Under the pieces are notes generated by a model. It did not search any database, was not told where the DNA came from, and saw only the letters and a program-made list of their open reading frames with translations. Shown one piece after another: positions 13,901 through 22,306 of a stretch of 64,000 bases of DNA. A program made the position numbers and the translations under genes. Every line of letters starts with the position of its first letter. Position 1 is the first letter of the stretch. Source of the stretch: Charina bottae. Its lineage: Eukaryota; Chordata; Lepidosauria; Squamata; Charinaidae. The DNA is taken from positions 21,626,001 through 21,690,000 of the forward strand of contig JALMGJ010000011.1 of the NCBI GenBank assembly GCA_023362775.1, written 5' to 3'.

Positions 13901-16900
13901 CTTGTTGAGGCCTTCCCCTTTGTAGAGGAAGCGAGCAATGTCCTCAGGTGTGGAGCGCAGGAGTTCATTTTCCACCAGGAATTGTATTCCCTGGAAAAGA
14001 CAACAAAGTCATGAAGCGTGGAACAGACATAGGCATCTGGGTACAAGTGTGTTCCCACCCTCCAAAATATGTTTAACTCAGAAATCTCAGAGATAGCTTT
14101 CCTGCCCTTCAATCATATAATTCTGCCCTGAACAGGCCTGGGAAAAAACTGTGATTTCTCATTCCCACAAATTCCTGTCTCATCAGGAAACATTTCTTTT
14201 CTCTTGAACAAATCTTTAGATATCATAACATGCAAACCCATCATCCACTTACTTTTTTGGGATCCATGTTGAATTTCTTACGCCCCATCCCCATCTTCCG
14301 GTTTCTCTGTAGAGTTTTACTGTCCAAGACAAAAAAAATCACATCTTTGACTCAAAGAAAGGGACTGCAACACTTAAGCTCACTCAGGCTTTTAATACAC
14401 ATACTAAATGCTACCGGCTTCACCAGATGCTAAGCATATTCTCGCTGTCACTTTTTATACAGCATTTTGTCTTTTGTTTATTTAAAATATATATTTTACT
14501 GTGTACAGCAGCTGGAAAAAGAATGTAAATGAGAAGGACAAACAACTTAGTTAAGATTTAAATAGTACTGGGTACAAGCAGCCAAATCCTAACTTTTTCT
14601 TGGCACAGATGCAAATAAAAACACATTTTTTAAAAGAAGAGGATGTATCTGCATGATACAAGGTGGGAGAAGATTTCTCCTCTCCATATACGTAGTATAG
14701 ATTCTGTGGGTGCTGCTGTTTAAAGTAAACAGCTCCTTTCTGGCAACCATTTATTTTCTTTCTCCCAAGAATGATGCTACCTCACAACATCCCATTGTTT
14801 TCATGACGTAATAGCCCTGAAGAATATATTTAATTCAGCTCTCCCAGCCATAATAAAGCTGCCCACTTTACAAACAACAAATGGTTCCCCCAAGGCAAGA
14901 GGAGAGGTCCAGCCTAGTATTCCCTTCAGTTAAGGCTGCAACCCAATAAAATAACTTTTTGCCAAAGACTTATGTGGATCTTGATTTGACTGACCAACTT
15001 CCATCAGTTAAAAATGTACATGACTATATACTGTACAGCTGAAGAAAGCAGTATTCTCTTTGGGTTTCAACTCCCACAAATAGTAATAGGCACTGTCTTT
15101 ACAAAGGCATTCCTTCTATCTCTGAAGTAAGAGCAGAAAGCTTCTTAAGATACAGGTAGTCCTCATTTAGTGACTGCCTCATACAGCGACCGTTCGCGAT
15201 TACAACGGTGATGAAAAAGCAACTTTATGACTAATCCTCGCATTTACAACCGCAGGTCTGTAAAGCAAAGGAAAGCTGAAGTAAGATCATAAATACAGTC
15301 GCGGTTTCTCTTAGCAACCTCTTCACTTAACAACTGAGTTGCTGGTCCCAATTGTGGTCACTAAATGAGGACTTTCTGTAATCCTATTTATATAAAATCT
15401 GTTGCTCAATAATCAGGAGCATCTTAAAAAAAATCAATGACCTGGACACAAACATAGACATCCAGATTTTAGAGATTTCAAAAATACTCTAGCGTCAACG
15501 GAGGCTGCATTACATGTTTTATATATTGGAGGAAAATCTCAGAAGTCAAGGAAACAGCAGATAATTAGAACTGGCATATTCTGAGATGACTCAGGGACTC
15601 AGTGTGTTTGGAGAACACTGGGACAGTCTCAAAAAGACCTCTCTTGAAGCCATGATGTATTGATAGAGAAGCAGTCACTAGACCAGTGTTTCTCAACCTT
15701 GTCAGCTTGAAGATGTGTGGACTTCAACTCCCAGAATTCCCTAGCCAGCCTTGCTAGCTGGGCAACTCTGGGAGTTGAAGTCCACACATCTTCAAGCTGT
15801 CAAGGTTGAGAAACACTGACTAGACAATATTGAAGTATCTCTAGGGAATCCCTCACCTTCCCTCATTGGCCTCCAGCCCCTCCACCTCATTCATGGCTTC
15901 GCTGAGTTCATCTCGCAAGCGTTGGATTTCCACCAGGAGCTCCTGCTTCCGTCGCCGGATGTTCTCCAGCTCCAGCCTCTCCTCTGGTGTCAGGTCTGGA
16001 GGCACTGCAATGGAAGGAAGAAAGCGGATTGAAGAACATATTCTTCTTGTCATTTTCATCACTCAGCAATAGAAACCATAGCCAGGAAGAGGGCATCAAA
16101 TCAGAGAAAGCCAGAGGCATCTTCTCCAAAGAGTCCGCATGCATATTCATGCCTCCATTTCAGCAACTTGTGACAGAGTTGCATAATCAGGAGGGGACAT
16201 ACGTGTATTAGACTCCAACTCCCTGCTTAGGCAGTATCAGCCCCTCAAGGTAGAACAGATCAGAAACAGATTCCACAGGGCTTCCAGTGTGAGTCAAGGC
16301 TAAATGAAGATGTCTCCGCGAATGAGCGGAGACGGTGACTGCTGTGAAGAATGAAACCGGCAAGTAGACTGGTCCTTTGAATCTCTCCGGAGAAGGAGAG
16401 ATCAGGAGATCACCCACAAGTGCTCTGCATGGCAGCTCCTTGCGAGGAGACCACGAAACAGCAGTCTCCTGTGGGTTTGAGTGCCAGGAGCCAAGGGAGA
16501 TGACATCTTTGCTCTCAGCAGTGGCAGAGCCTTTCATAAGGACACTAAGCTAGCCAAGCTCACTTTCTAATCACATTTGGAAATATTTAATTTAACCACT
16601 TTATGGATATTAGAAACCTTCAAAACAGTGAGCTTAAAACCTGGTGAGTTTTACCTTCTTCGGATTTAAGAAATTTTAAACAGACTTAAGAATTTAAAAT
16701 ATGGTGAGTTTTACCTTCTTCGGATTTAAGAAATTTTAAACAGACTTAAGAATTTAAAATAATATACAATTGGCAAAAAGCAAAAAAACCAAACAAAACG
16801 ATTTTGATTTAAGAAAGTTTTAAATGGATTGGTAGACCAGAAAGATTTGGAATATTAGTTATTTTTGCTGTAAGGTTTGAAAAACAAGTATATAATTAAA

Positions 16901-19900
16901 GAATATACTCATGGGAAACAACCGAAACAGAACTAAACCCATATTAGGTACTGAGTCTTGATGAAGGTTGCAATTGGACACTAGAGGGAAGTAAAGGACC
17001 AGGCAGAAAAGAGTTAAAATGGCTAAGGCGGCTATAACTTTTTCTTATCTTAAAAGAGTTTTTTGAAACATGGACTGAAATATTAATAACTAATATCTCA
17101 GAAAGGATACAGATTTCAATGGATAAACTTTTAGAAGATAATGAGAAAATTAAAAAAAAACCTTTACCTGACATAGACACTATAGAGTTTGAAGGCATGG
17201 AAGACAATAAAATTGAGATTACCAAAAGGGGAATACAAAGACAAATCAAGAAAAGGATCTGGACATGGAACAGCTGCGACAAGAAATCCTGGACAATGCC
17301 TCTTTATGGGATTTACAAAGTAGGCTGGTGAAAGCTTTGAAGACTCCTTTTAAATGCCAGAGTGATGAAAGAGCAAATCCTGCGATGCCATAGGAATGAT
17401 TTAAAGGTCAAGATTGTGCAGAGCAAAAAGAAGGAATATAAAGTTGGACTATTTGACCAGGGATAAACTATTTATTTGATATTTCTGGTAACTCCTAATG
17501 GACTTTTTGCTGAACTAGGACTGAAAAGATTATGATTTCTGGATTGCATATAGATAAAAGTTAGGCTATGGGGAGAAGAGATTTTTTATTTGTAACTTTA
17601 AAAGAGGGTAAAAAGTTACTATATTAGCTTATGCTCAGTGTAATGAAGGCTGGAAGCCACTTCTATATTATTTTCTTTGTTGCCTTTTTCTTTTCTCTTC
17701 TACTTTTCTCTTTTTTTTCTGCACCTTCTGAACTTTTTTCTTTTTTCCTCTAGTTTAGTTTGTATTAGTTTTTACTATGCTTATTAAAAACTTCATGAAC
17801 TTATTAACAAAAAAAAGAAAGAGAAAGAGAAATTCCACAGGAAGTCTAGAACTATACTTTATTGAGATAGGCTATAAGAACAGAATCTTGCAAGCCTGGC
17901 TGTGTTTTACCTCCCCTCCCTCTTATATCCCAGTGAATCAGGGAGTAGCCTGCCTGAGTCTCTTCCAAGGGCTTAAGGAATGTTTCAATCCTATTAGCTT
18001 ATATAATAATCTTGCCTATTTCCCTTAAGGTCATCTCCCCGACTCTCTATACCAGTGTTTCTCAACCTCAGCAATATTATGATGTGTGGACTTCACCTCC
18101 CAGAATTCCCCAGCCAGCATGGGGAGGTGAAGTCCACACATCTTAACATTGCTGAGGTTGAGAAACACTGGTCTATACCCAGATCCAAATGAGAGCATCC
18201 CTGACAGATGGCTGTTTAGCTGTTGTCTGAACACATCCAGCAAAGGGGAGCCCCCTGCCTTGTTAGATAATTGGTTTCACCGTCCAACTGCTCCTGTCAC
18301 AAGGAATTTCTCCTAGCATTCAATTGGAATCTATCCTCTCTGTTTTGGGCCTGACAGGTCCATGCAGTGCCGATCTTCAATGTTGCACAAATACTTATTA
18401 TCACTCTTTCATCGTCCATGTTATGTTTACAGTGAACTCCTCCTTCCAACAAGGACTTATGACTGACTTAATATGATTTCAATCTTGTTAGCAGGTACAA
18501 GCTTTGAAGTGGTTATTCCAGATTCATTTACAAAGTGTGTGTAAGAGGAACCAAGCTGTCAAGAAACTGAAGGTCGCAGGTCCAAACGCTGATCTCTGCA
18601 CAGCCAAGAAGCTCAATGGTGCTTTTGAGCCACTAAGGATAGCATAGCCTATTTCACAAGGTTGTTACAAGCAGGAAATGGGATGAGGAGCAGAGAATCG
18701 GGTATGTTGCACTGAGCTTCTTGGTGAAAAGCTCTTCAAGAGATATAAAATAATAAAAAACTTTGTGCAAGCCACTTCCTCTAGGATGTTCACCTTCCAA
18801 CTCTGAGGCACACCCAGAACAATAATTTATATTGAAGACAGCCTGCGGGTGTGGGCATATGCACATACAGTCCTCTGAGTAATTCTTATGCTTTTTGTTT
18901 CGTTTTGTTAAAGCAATTGGGGGGAGGCATAATTACCAGAATCTTTTTGGGCTATAAAAACTTTAATTCAGTTCCAAAAAGGAAAAGGGTGTTCTTTACT
19001 TAATTTTATTAAAAATGTAAGGAACCCTGAGGCAATGAAAATCTGGAATACTCCGAAACATAATATAGATGTCTATGAAGGTTCTCAGTCATCCAGGTGG
19101 AATTGTCTGTAGCTTGAATCATGTCAACTGGATTTCTATTTTCTCAGTGGAAACGTTTCGCTCCTTATCCAAGGAGCTTCTTCAGTCTGAGCAAAGTTGG
19201 TAAGGGAATCCTAAATATGTTTCTAGGTAGCTGTGTGACCTTACACCTGGGGTCATGGTTATATTGAGATGTTATTTTAAGTCCTTTTATTATCTAAAGG
19301 AGGATCGTTAAGATCACCATGCTGCTGTTGAACTTGTGAAATGGTCTTAATCTTCCTAGGCACAGAAGACAGAGCCGGGAGAAAGATGGGGGAAAGATTG
19401 TGCCTGAGGCCCCCACCTCTATTCAAGGAAGGATTTTCCAGGTTGGCATAAATGGATTCCATTTATGAATCCATTTGAGAGAGCGGTCAAGGAATCCATT
19501 TATGCCAACTTGGAAAATCCTTCCTTGAATAGAGGTGGGGGCCTCAGGCACAACCTCTCCCCCATCTTCCTCCCCGCTTTGTCTTCTGTGCCTAGGAAGA
19601 TTAAGACCATTTCACAAGCTCAACGGCAGCATGGTGATCTTAACGATCCTCCTTTAGATGATAAAAGGACTTAAAATAACATCTCAATATAACCATGACC
19701 CCAGGTGTAAGGTCACACAGCTACCTAGAAACATATTTAGGATTCCCTTACCAACTTTGCTCAGACTGAAGAAGCTCCTTGGATAAGAAGCGATACGTTT
19801 CCACTGAGAAAATAGAAATCCAGTTGACATGATTCAAGCTACAGACAATTCCACCTGGATGACTGAGAACCTTCATAGACATATGACCAGACACCTTTTT

Positions 19901-20693
19901 TTAACCAAGACTGGGCTCTCATGGCGGCTCACAAACATTTAAATTAAATAATATTAATAAACTAATAAGGTGTAGCATTATTAGCAGGGGTAACATGTTA
20001 AAAAAAAACCCTACAGGATGAGAGTCTATGATTTACAGTATTTAGACAACTCCCCCCCTTCCCCTCGCAGCATGGTTGGGTCCAATCACACAGAATTGCC
20101 CCTCCCCCCCCCGGGATGGTACAGCCTCCCGTTAAAATTATAACGGTGTTTTTTAGAGCCTTGCTTTCAGCCATCAGCCCGATCGGATCGTCTCATCAAT
20201 TCCCTCAATAGGTTGGCAATATCCTCCCGCCTCTTTCGAGAGCCGCTTGAACAGACTCATCCCATTTTACCTAATTGGAAGTCACAGCTTTCTTAGACAA
20301 TGGTGCATTCCAACCTCTCCCCTCCCGTGTCATGGTACAGCCTAAAAATCCCACCCCCTGCCCGATTCATGTAATGGTATATCTTAGTGGATGGAACGCG
20401 TCAGATGCCTGTCATTATATGGATAAAATCCTGATTGCCCCCCTTTCCTTAAGATGGAATGGCCCATCCATGCATTCCCCTTTTATTTCGCATGGTTTAC
20501 TCCAGCCTCACCCCTCTTTGGATCGGCCCCGCCCCTACGCAACTGGTACTGAATGGCTCAGTCCACCCACTCTTTTTCCCATTGTAGTTATTGGGCGGGT
20601 CTCATAATGGCACTATCTGCCCATTTCCCTCCCGGCTTTAAGCTTCCCAATGGAAGAGTCCTAGGGGGCCCTACCATAGTTACCGTCCTCCAT
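263..20693 (-). CDS. CYTH2: Cytohesin-2 (ARNO), complete coding region, 12 exons
   Basis: Cytohesin-2 is a guanine-nucleotide exchange factor for ARF GTPases, recruited to membranes by phosphoinositides. Exons in transcript order are 20693-20675, 16004-15857, 14319-14253, 13990-13872, 13140-13060, 12009-11897, 10096-9948, 9421-9310, 4785-4709, 3215-3144, 1919-1765 and 350-263. All junctions are GT-AG and phases agree, giving 1200 nt (399 residues plus TGA). Seen in the translation: coiled coil (about 10-60), Sec7 domain (about 61-245) with the glutamic-finger motif LPGE at Glu156, PH domain (about 262-380) starting [19 protein letters not shown], and a basic tail [15 protein letters not shown]. 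As recalled, the human protein is 399 or 400 residues depending on a 3-nt exon. The start codon has G at -3 and +4. The 3' UTR leaves the window at the left edge, and no AATAAA is visible before position 1. KCNJ14 lies upstream in the same orientation. Identification rests on recognising the protein family; no search was run. Confidence 0.96.
351..1764. other. CYTH2 intron 11, no recognised element
   Basis: Unique-looking AT-rich intronic sequence. I see no repeat family, RNA gene or extra exon. Confidence 0.6.
1765..1919 (-). CDS. CYTH2: CYTH2 coding exon 11, PH domain
   Basis: 155 nt. The acceptor is TTTTTTAG|AATTG and the donor ATCAA|GTGAGG. It encodes [20 protein letters not shown], then [20 protein letters not shown] and [11 protein letters not shown], the C-terminal strands and the start of the PH helix. 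Confidence 0.96.
1920..3143. other. CYTH2 intron 10, no recognised element
   Basis: Intronic sequence without a recognised repeat. Short open frames here show no family resemblance. Confidence 0.6.
3144..3215 (-). CDS. CYTH2: CYTH2 coding exon 10, PH domain
   Basis: 72 nt, phase 0 on both sides. The acceptor is TTTTTAG|GAC and the donor CCA|GTAAGT. It encodes [20 protein letters not shown] and then PRKP. Confidence 0.96.
3640..4007. mobile_element. Tigger-like (pogo/mariner group) MITE, copy 1
   Basis: The ends CAGGTAGTCCTCGACTTACG and AGTCAAGGAGTACCTG are inverted repeats flanked by TA (3638-3639 and 4008-4009). The interior shares blocks (GTCACATGAT, GCCGGTTGCCAAGCACCCAAA) with the copies near 13.4, 15.2, 21.9, 43.8 and 52.1 kb. 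No transposase is present. TA target and CAGG ends fit Tc1/mariner-Tigger elements. Confidence 0.75.
4275..4530 (-). mobile_element. Degraded Sauria-type tRNA SINE
   Basis: Reads on the minus strand: a tRNA-like head at 4490-4530 (B-box-like GATTCGAAC reads on plus at 4460-4470) and the body CAAATGCGAGTAGATAAATAGG. It matches the better-preserved copies at 23607, 25099 and 60520 but has a diverged interior, so it is older. Confidence 0.7.
4709..4785 (-). CDS. CYTH2: CYTH2 coding exon 9, PH domain
   Basis: 77 nt. The acceptor is TTTCAG|GCGG and the donor ACA|GTTAGT. It encodes [17 protein letters not shown] and CLYYFEYTT, the beta1-beta2 strands with the basic phosphoinositide-binding residues. 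Confidence 0.96.
4800..6797. other. CYTH2 intron 8 (distal part), no recognised repeat
   Basis: Apart from a short (CT)n at 5980-5999 and purine-rich stretches near 6380-6460, I recognise no element. Confidence 0.5.
6798..6800 (-). CDS. CYTH2: Candidate 3-nt GAG microexon (triglycine switch)
   Basis: Cytohesin PH domains exist in diglycine and triglycine forms, made by skipping or including a 3-nt exon, and they differ in selectivity for PIP3 versus PI(4,5)P2. Phase requires a trinucleotide of form GNG. On the minus strand this intron contains CCAAACCAG|GAG|GTAGGTGAG, with a proper acceptor and a strong donor. I saw only one other AG-GAG-GT string in the intron (near 7925). It lies inside a LINE remnant and has a weaker donor. 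Inclusion would give 400 residues. This is inferred from the sequence; no transcript was available. Confidence 0.62.
6903..7011 (-). promoter_or_regulatory. CU-rich intronic tract upstream of candidate microexon
   Basis: The plus strand is GA-rich, so the CYTH2 pre-mRNA reads as a long CU/UCUU-rich tract 100-210 nt upstream of the candidate microexon acceptor. Such tracts bind PTBP1-type repressors of neuronal exons. A UGC lies about 15 nt before the acceptor, where SRRM4-dependent microexons typically carry one. The tract is visible; the regulatory role is inferred. It could also be a plain (GA)n microsatellite. Confidence 0.4.
7690..8545 (+). mobile_element. L2/CR1-group LINE, 3' remnant
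   Basis: The 3' end reads TAAACCGCCCAGAGTTCCC, then GGCGGTCATATAAATTGAAT and a (AAAT/AAAC)n tail, typical of L2-type LINEs. Just upstream, [20 protein letters not shown] and [17 protein letters not shown] are the end of the ORF2 protein, nearly the same as the copy at 57.2 kb. The 5' limit is uncertain. Confidence 0.7.
9310..9421 (-). CDS. CYTH2: CYTH2 coding exon 8, Sec7-PH linker and PH start
   Basis: 112 nt. The acceptor is CACTAG|AATCTG and the donor CTGG|GTGAGA. It encodes [18 protein letters not shown], then [19 protein letters not shown] plus the first base of a glycine codon. This is the upstream side of the optional 3-nt exon. Confidence 0.97.
9665..9796. mobile_element. hAT MITE (palindromic), copy at 9.7 kb
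   Basis: Near-perfect palindrome with ends CAGTGTTTCTCAACCTTGG and its complement, and the core ACTTCAACTCCCAG/CTGGGAGTTGAAGT. It is flanked by 8-bp duplications CATTAAAG and CATTGAAG. CAGTG...CACTG ends with 8-bp duplications fit the hAT (Charlie-like) group. Confidence 0.85.
9948..10096 (-). CDS. CYTH2: CYTH2 coding exon 7, Sec7 C-terminal part
   Basis: 149 nt. The acceptor is CCCCAG|ATACG and the donor CGG|GTGAGG. It encodes [20 protein letters not shown], then [20 protein letters not shown] and GDLPEELLR, the ARF-binding groove motif of the Sec7 domain. Confidence 0.97.
10097..10925. other. CYTH2 intron 6 (proximal), no recognised element
   Basis: No repeat family or extra exon recognised before the CA microsatellite. 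Confidence 0.5.
10932..11008 (+). repeat. (CA)n microsatellite, interrupted
   Basis: About 19 CA units, then TCTTTCTCTC and CACCCACACCC interruptions, then a second CA run. Confidence 0.95.
11160..11470 (-). mobile_element. tRNA-derived SINE (family C), old copy
   Basis: The minus strand reads a tRNA-like head (GTTGGACTGGC..., B-box-like GATTCTAGTCTCC), then GACCTTGGGCTAGTCACTC and CTAACAGGGTTCTTGTAGGA, the common squamate SINE body. A second related copy is at 18.55 kb. Confidence 0.6.
11897..12009 (-). CDS. CYTH2: CYTH2 coding exon 6, Sec7 catalytic glutamate
   Basis: 113 nt. The acceptor is TTGCAG|GCAG and the donor ACAG|GTATAG. It carries [20 protein letters not shown]. Glu156 in LPGE is the glutamic finger that displaces Mg-GDP from ARF. 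Confidence 0.96.
12365..12570 (+). mobile_element. L2/CR1-like LINE 3' end with (TAA)n/(CAA)n tail
   Basis: Contains GTGACCCAGAGTTGTGGGG then GGCGGCATATACATTATAAT, the L2-type 3' terminus, followed by (TAA)n and (CAA)n. A CTTCC-rich tract precedes it. Confidence 0.6.
13060..13140 (-). CDS. CYTH2: CYTH2 coding exon 5, Sec7
   Basis: 81 nt. The acceptor is ATTCAG|GGAGG and the donor CTCAG|GTGAGT. It encodes [20 protein letters not shown] and then NLVQALR. It is too short to appear as an open reading frame of its own. Confidence 0.95.
13363..13758. mobile_element. Tigger-like MITE, copy 2
   Basis: Ends CAGGTAGTCTTCGCTTAACG and GTTAAGTGAGGACTACTG, TA on the right only (left flank changed). The interior carries GTGATCGCGATTTGGGCACTT and CGGCTCACATTTATGACTG-like blocks. 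Confidence 0.8.
13872..13990 (-). CDS. CYTH2: CYTH2 coding exon 4, Sec7 N-terminal part
   Basis: 119 nt. The acceptor is TTCCAG|GGAATA and the donor GAGAG|GTGAGC. It encodes [12 protein letters not shown] followed by the conserved Sec7 segment [20 protein letters not shown]. Confidence 0.96.
14253..14319 (-). CDS. CYTH2: CYTH2 coding exon 3, linker to Sec7
   Basis: 67 nt. The acceptor is GGACAG|TAAAAC and the donor AAA|GTAAGT. It encodes [19 protein letters not shown] and then DPKK, the basic linker leading into the Sec7 domain. Confidence 0.95.
15153..15378. mobile_element. Tigger-like MITE, copy 3 (short)
   Basis: Ends CAGGTAGTCCTCATTTAGTG and CACTAAATGAGGACTTTCTG flanked by TA on both sides. 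About 170 bp shorter than the other copies, so it is an internal deletion derivative. Confidence 0.75.
15684..15818. mobile_element. hAT MITE (palindromic), copy at 15.7 kb
   Basis: Same family as 9665-9796. Flanked by ACTAGAC on both sides (15677-15683 and 15819-15825). Confidence 0.85.
15857..16004 (-). CDS. CYTH2: CYTH2 coding exon 2, coiled-coil region
   Basis: 148 nt. The acceptor is TTGCAG|TGCC and the donor AAG|GTGAGG. It encodes the heptad-rich coiled coil ([19 protein letters not shown] and onward to EGLEANEG) that mediates dimerisation and partner binding in cytohesins. Confidence 0.96.
16642..16761. repeat. 60-bp perfect tandem duplication
   Basis: Two adjacent 60-bp units starting TGGTGAGTTTTACCTTCTTC, essentially identical. 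Each contains TGGTGAGT. It lies at the left edge of the L1-like block. Confidence 0.9.
16762..17835 (+). mobile_element. Probable L1-like LINE fragment, decayed
   Basis: AT-rich block with a short lysine/glutamate-rich open frame (17119-17331: [20 protein letters not shown]...) resembling an ORF1-type coiled coil, ending in TTATTAACAAAAAAAAGAAA. No RT motif is visible. Low certainty. It lies in CYTH2 intron 1. Confidence 0.35.
18053..18170. mobile_element. hAT MITE (palindromic), copy at 18.1 kb
   Basis: Same palindromic family with a shortened centre. Flanks CTCTATAC (18045-18052) and GTCTATAC (18171-18178). Confidence 0.85.
18548..18770 (+). mobile_element. tRNA-derived SINE (family C), plus-strand copy
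   Basis: B-box-like GGTCCAAAC near 18571, then TTTCACAAGGTTGTTACAAG and GAGCTTCTTGGTGAAAAG, followed by an ATAAAATAATAAAAA tail. Diverged but recognisable against the copy at 11.2 kb. Confidence 0.5.
19069..19882. mobile_element. Head-to-head inverted Penelope-like element fragment
   Basis: Two 392-bp arms (19069-19460 and 19491-19882) are near-perfect reverse complements around a 30-bp spacer. Each arm encodes the same C-terminal peptide: the right arm [20 protein letters not shown] (19465-19674, plus), the left arm [20 protein letters not shown] (19462-19277, minus). This resembles the tail of the GIY-YIG endonuclease domain of Penelope-like retroelements. Each arm then carries a hairpin (GCTCCTT-ATCC-AAGGAGC) and ends with GGATGACTGAGAACCTTCAT. 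Both copies are 5'-truncated. It lies in CYTH2 intron 1. The structure is seen; the Penelope assignment comes from family knowledge. Confidence 0.75.
20675..20693 (-). CDS. CYTH2: CYTH2 coding exon 1 (19 nt of coding sequence)
   Basis: Encodes MEDGNY plus the first base of codon 7. The donor is G|GTAGGG. Joined to exon 2 (TG CCT CCA GAC) it gives [16 protein letters not shown], the expected cytohesin-2 amino terminus. It is too short for ORF callers and was found by matching the family start peptide and the required phase. Confidence 0.9.
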
Positions 20694-21100
20694 GACGACC
20701 AGAGTGCCCCCAAACAGGGCCAAGGGGAACCCCAGTTTCTCCTCGTCTCCTTTCTTCGGGGCTTCAACAGCTATGCCTTCCTTCAGCAGCCTGGTTCTAT
20801 ACTGAAAGGAACGTTCCGCCCCTCATGAAAAGCATAGCCAATAGGAAAGAAGAATCTAGAGAACAGCCGCCTGACAGCTAGGAGAAGGAGCCAATAGGAA
20901 TGGGAGGACGGTCTCATAATTTACATGAACACTTTGTAGCAACCAATAGGCATCCTCGGCATGATATTGACAGGAGAGTTATGCAATGAAATCTTACACT
21001 AACCCACCCGATCATTTTCGTGGCCTTGCGGTCGACGCCGTACTTTTATCCGTTCCATTCTGTGCGCGTTTCAACAAAGATATAGGAAACGAATAGAGTA
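20694..21100 (-). promoter_or_regulatory. CYTH2: Probable CYTH2 promoter / 5' UTR region
   Basis: Directly upstream of the CYTH2 start codon the sequence is CpG-richer than its surroundings (especially 21005-21070). It holds three copies of CCAATAGG at 20838, 20892 and 20943, spaced 54 and 51 bp, all in the same orientation (reverse relative to the gene). CCAAT boxes work in both orientations and bind NF-Y. GC boxes lie at 20525-20540 inside intron 1. The transcription start was not located. Confidence 0.5.
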
Positions 21101-21465
21101 ATTGTTCAATTGACTGAAAAAGTATTCCCCCCCCGTTGTCTGGTGCCCAAAAGAGGACTCAGCGACTTCGATCCAAACAGCAACAACTCCTGCTTTTCCT
21201 ACTGTATTTCATTTCCAGTTATTCTAACAGTGGGTGTTAGAATCGAAGCTATTCGGATTCTTGAAATTCTCCTAGATGGGCGGCTTTTGTTTCTGCCCTA
21301 GGAAAGACAAACGATTTTCTAATCTAATCCAGAGGTTGGCCTCTCTAATTTTTGTAAGTTTATGCACCCAGAACGTCTTATCCTTCCAGTCCCGCCCTCA
21401 TTCCATAACTGTCAATCAGGATGAGTGAAGCGTAAGCAACCCAATCGAGTCTGGCTACCGTATAT

Positions 21466-21690
21466 GGGCTGCAAAAATCCTGCTCATCAAGAGATGCGGC
21501 AAAGGGCAGGGTTTTTCAATCAGGGCAACTAAAATGGGTGGACTTCAACTCCCAGAATATGCTGGCTAGGGAATTCTGGGAGTTGAAGTCCACGTGTCTT
21601 AAAGTTGCCCAGGTTGAAAAACATTGAGTTAGAGCTGTCTCTTTGCTGCCATCTTGTGGTCAGCTGGAGTTTTGCAGTCCAAATACAGTA
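21466..21690. mobile_element. Inverted-repeat MITE hosting a nested hAT MITE
   Basis: The left part GGCTGCAAAAATCCTGC...GCGGCAAAGGG and the right part TCTTTGCTGCCATCTTGTGG...TTTTGCAGTCC form an inverted repeat split by the palindromic hAT MITE at 21507-21626. The same outer sequence occurs uninterrupted at 23425-23525. Confidence 0.55.
21507..21626. mobile_element. hAT MITE (palindromic), diverged copy
   Basis: Core ACTTCAACTCCCAGAATATG and GGAATTCTGGGAGTTGAAGT as in the other copies. The termini are diverged (CAGGGTTTTTCAA and TTGAAAAACATTG), and no clear target duplication is seen. Confidence 0.7.
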
Positions 21691-21882
21691 GGCCTGCCAG
21701 AGACCTAGGGTTCATGTCTCCATGACCACTCACTGGGGAACTACTTTTAGATGCCACATCCATCGGTGTGACATTGTCTTTATCTGATCAGATATATCTC
21801 ATCAGATATATTTCTCTGCCCGGAGAAAGAGACAGGCACTTCCAGCTAAATGTTGTTGGTTCTGTCCCCAGTGAGTGCATTA

Positions 21883-22306
21883 CAGGTAGTCCTTGTTCAG
21901 CGACCATTCGTTCAGCAACTGTTCAAAGTCACAAAGGCACTGAATGAGGAGACTTATGATTCTTTGTTGTAGTTGCGGCCGTCGCAGCATCCCCGCAGTC
22001 ACGTGATCATGATTTGGGTGCTTGGCAACCGGCTCACAATTACGATGTTGCAGCGTCCCGTGGTCACACAGTCGCCGTTTGCGACCTTCACTGCCGGCTT
22101 CTCGCAAGCAAAGTCAATGGTGAAGCCAGCAGGAGGTTCCAGATGGCAACTGTGTGACCGCGGGAAGCTGTGACCGTGTGGGATTCGCCTAACGATGGCA
22201 ACTGGAATTGCTGCAACTGCTGTCGTAAGTCGGCATGGTCATGTGATGTCATGCTTTACGATCTTCTTTCCGGTCCCAATTACCATAGTTAAATGAGGAT
22301 TACTTA
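21883..22306. mobile_element. Tigger-like MITE, copy 4
   Basis: Left end CAGGTAGTCCTTGTTCAGCG after TA, right end TTAAATGAGGATTACTTA before TA. The interior has GTCACGTGATCATGATTTGG and GGTGCTTGGCAACCGGCTCA. Confidence 0.8.

Noticed and set aside
19140..19200. Hammerhead ribozyme in the Penelope-like arms
   Set aside because: GATAAGGAGCGAAACG looks partly like a hammerhead core, and Penelope-like elements can carry one, but the stems that I can trace form a simple GCTCCTT/AAGGAGC hairpin without the CUGAUGA core.
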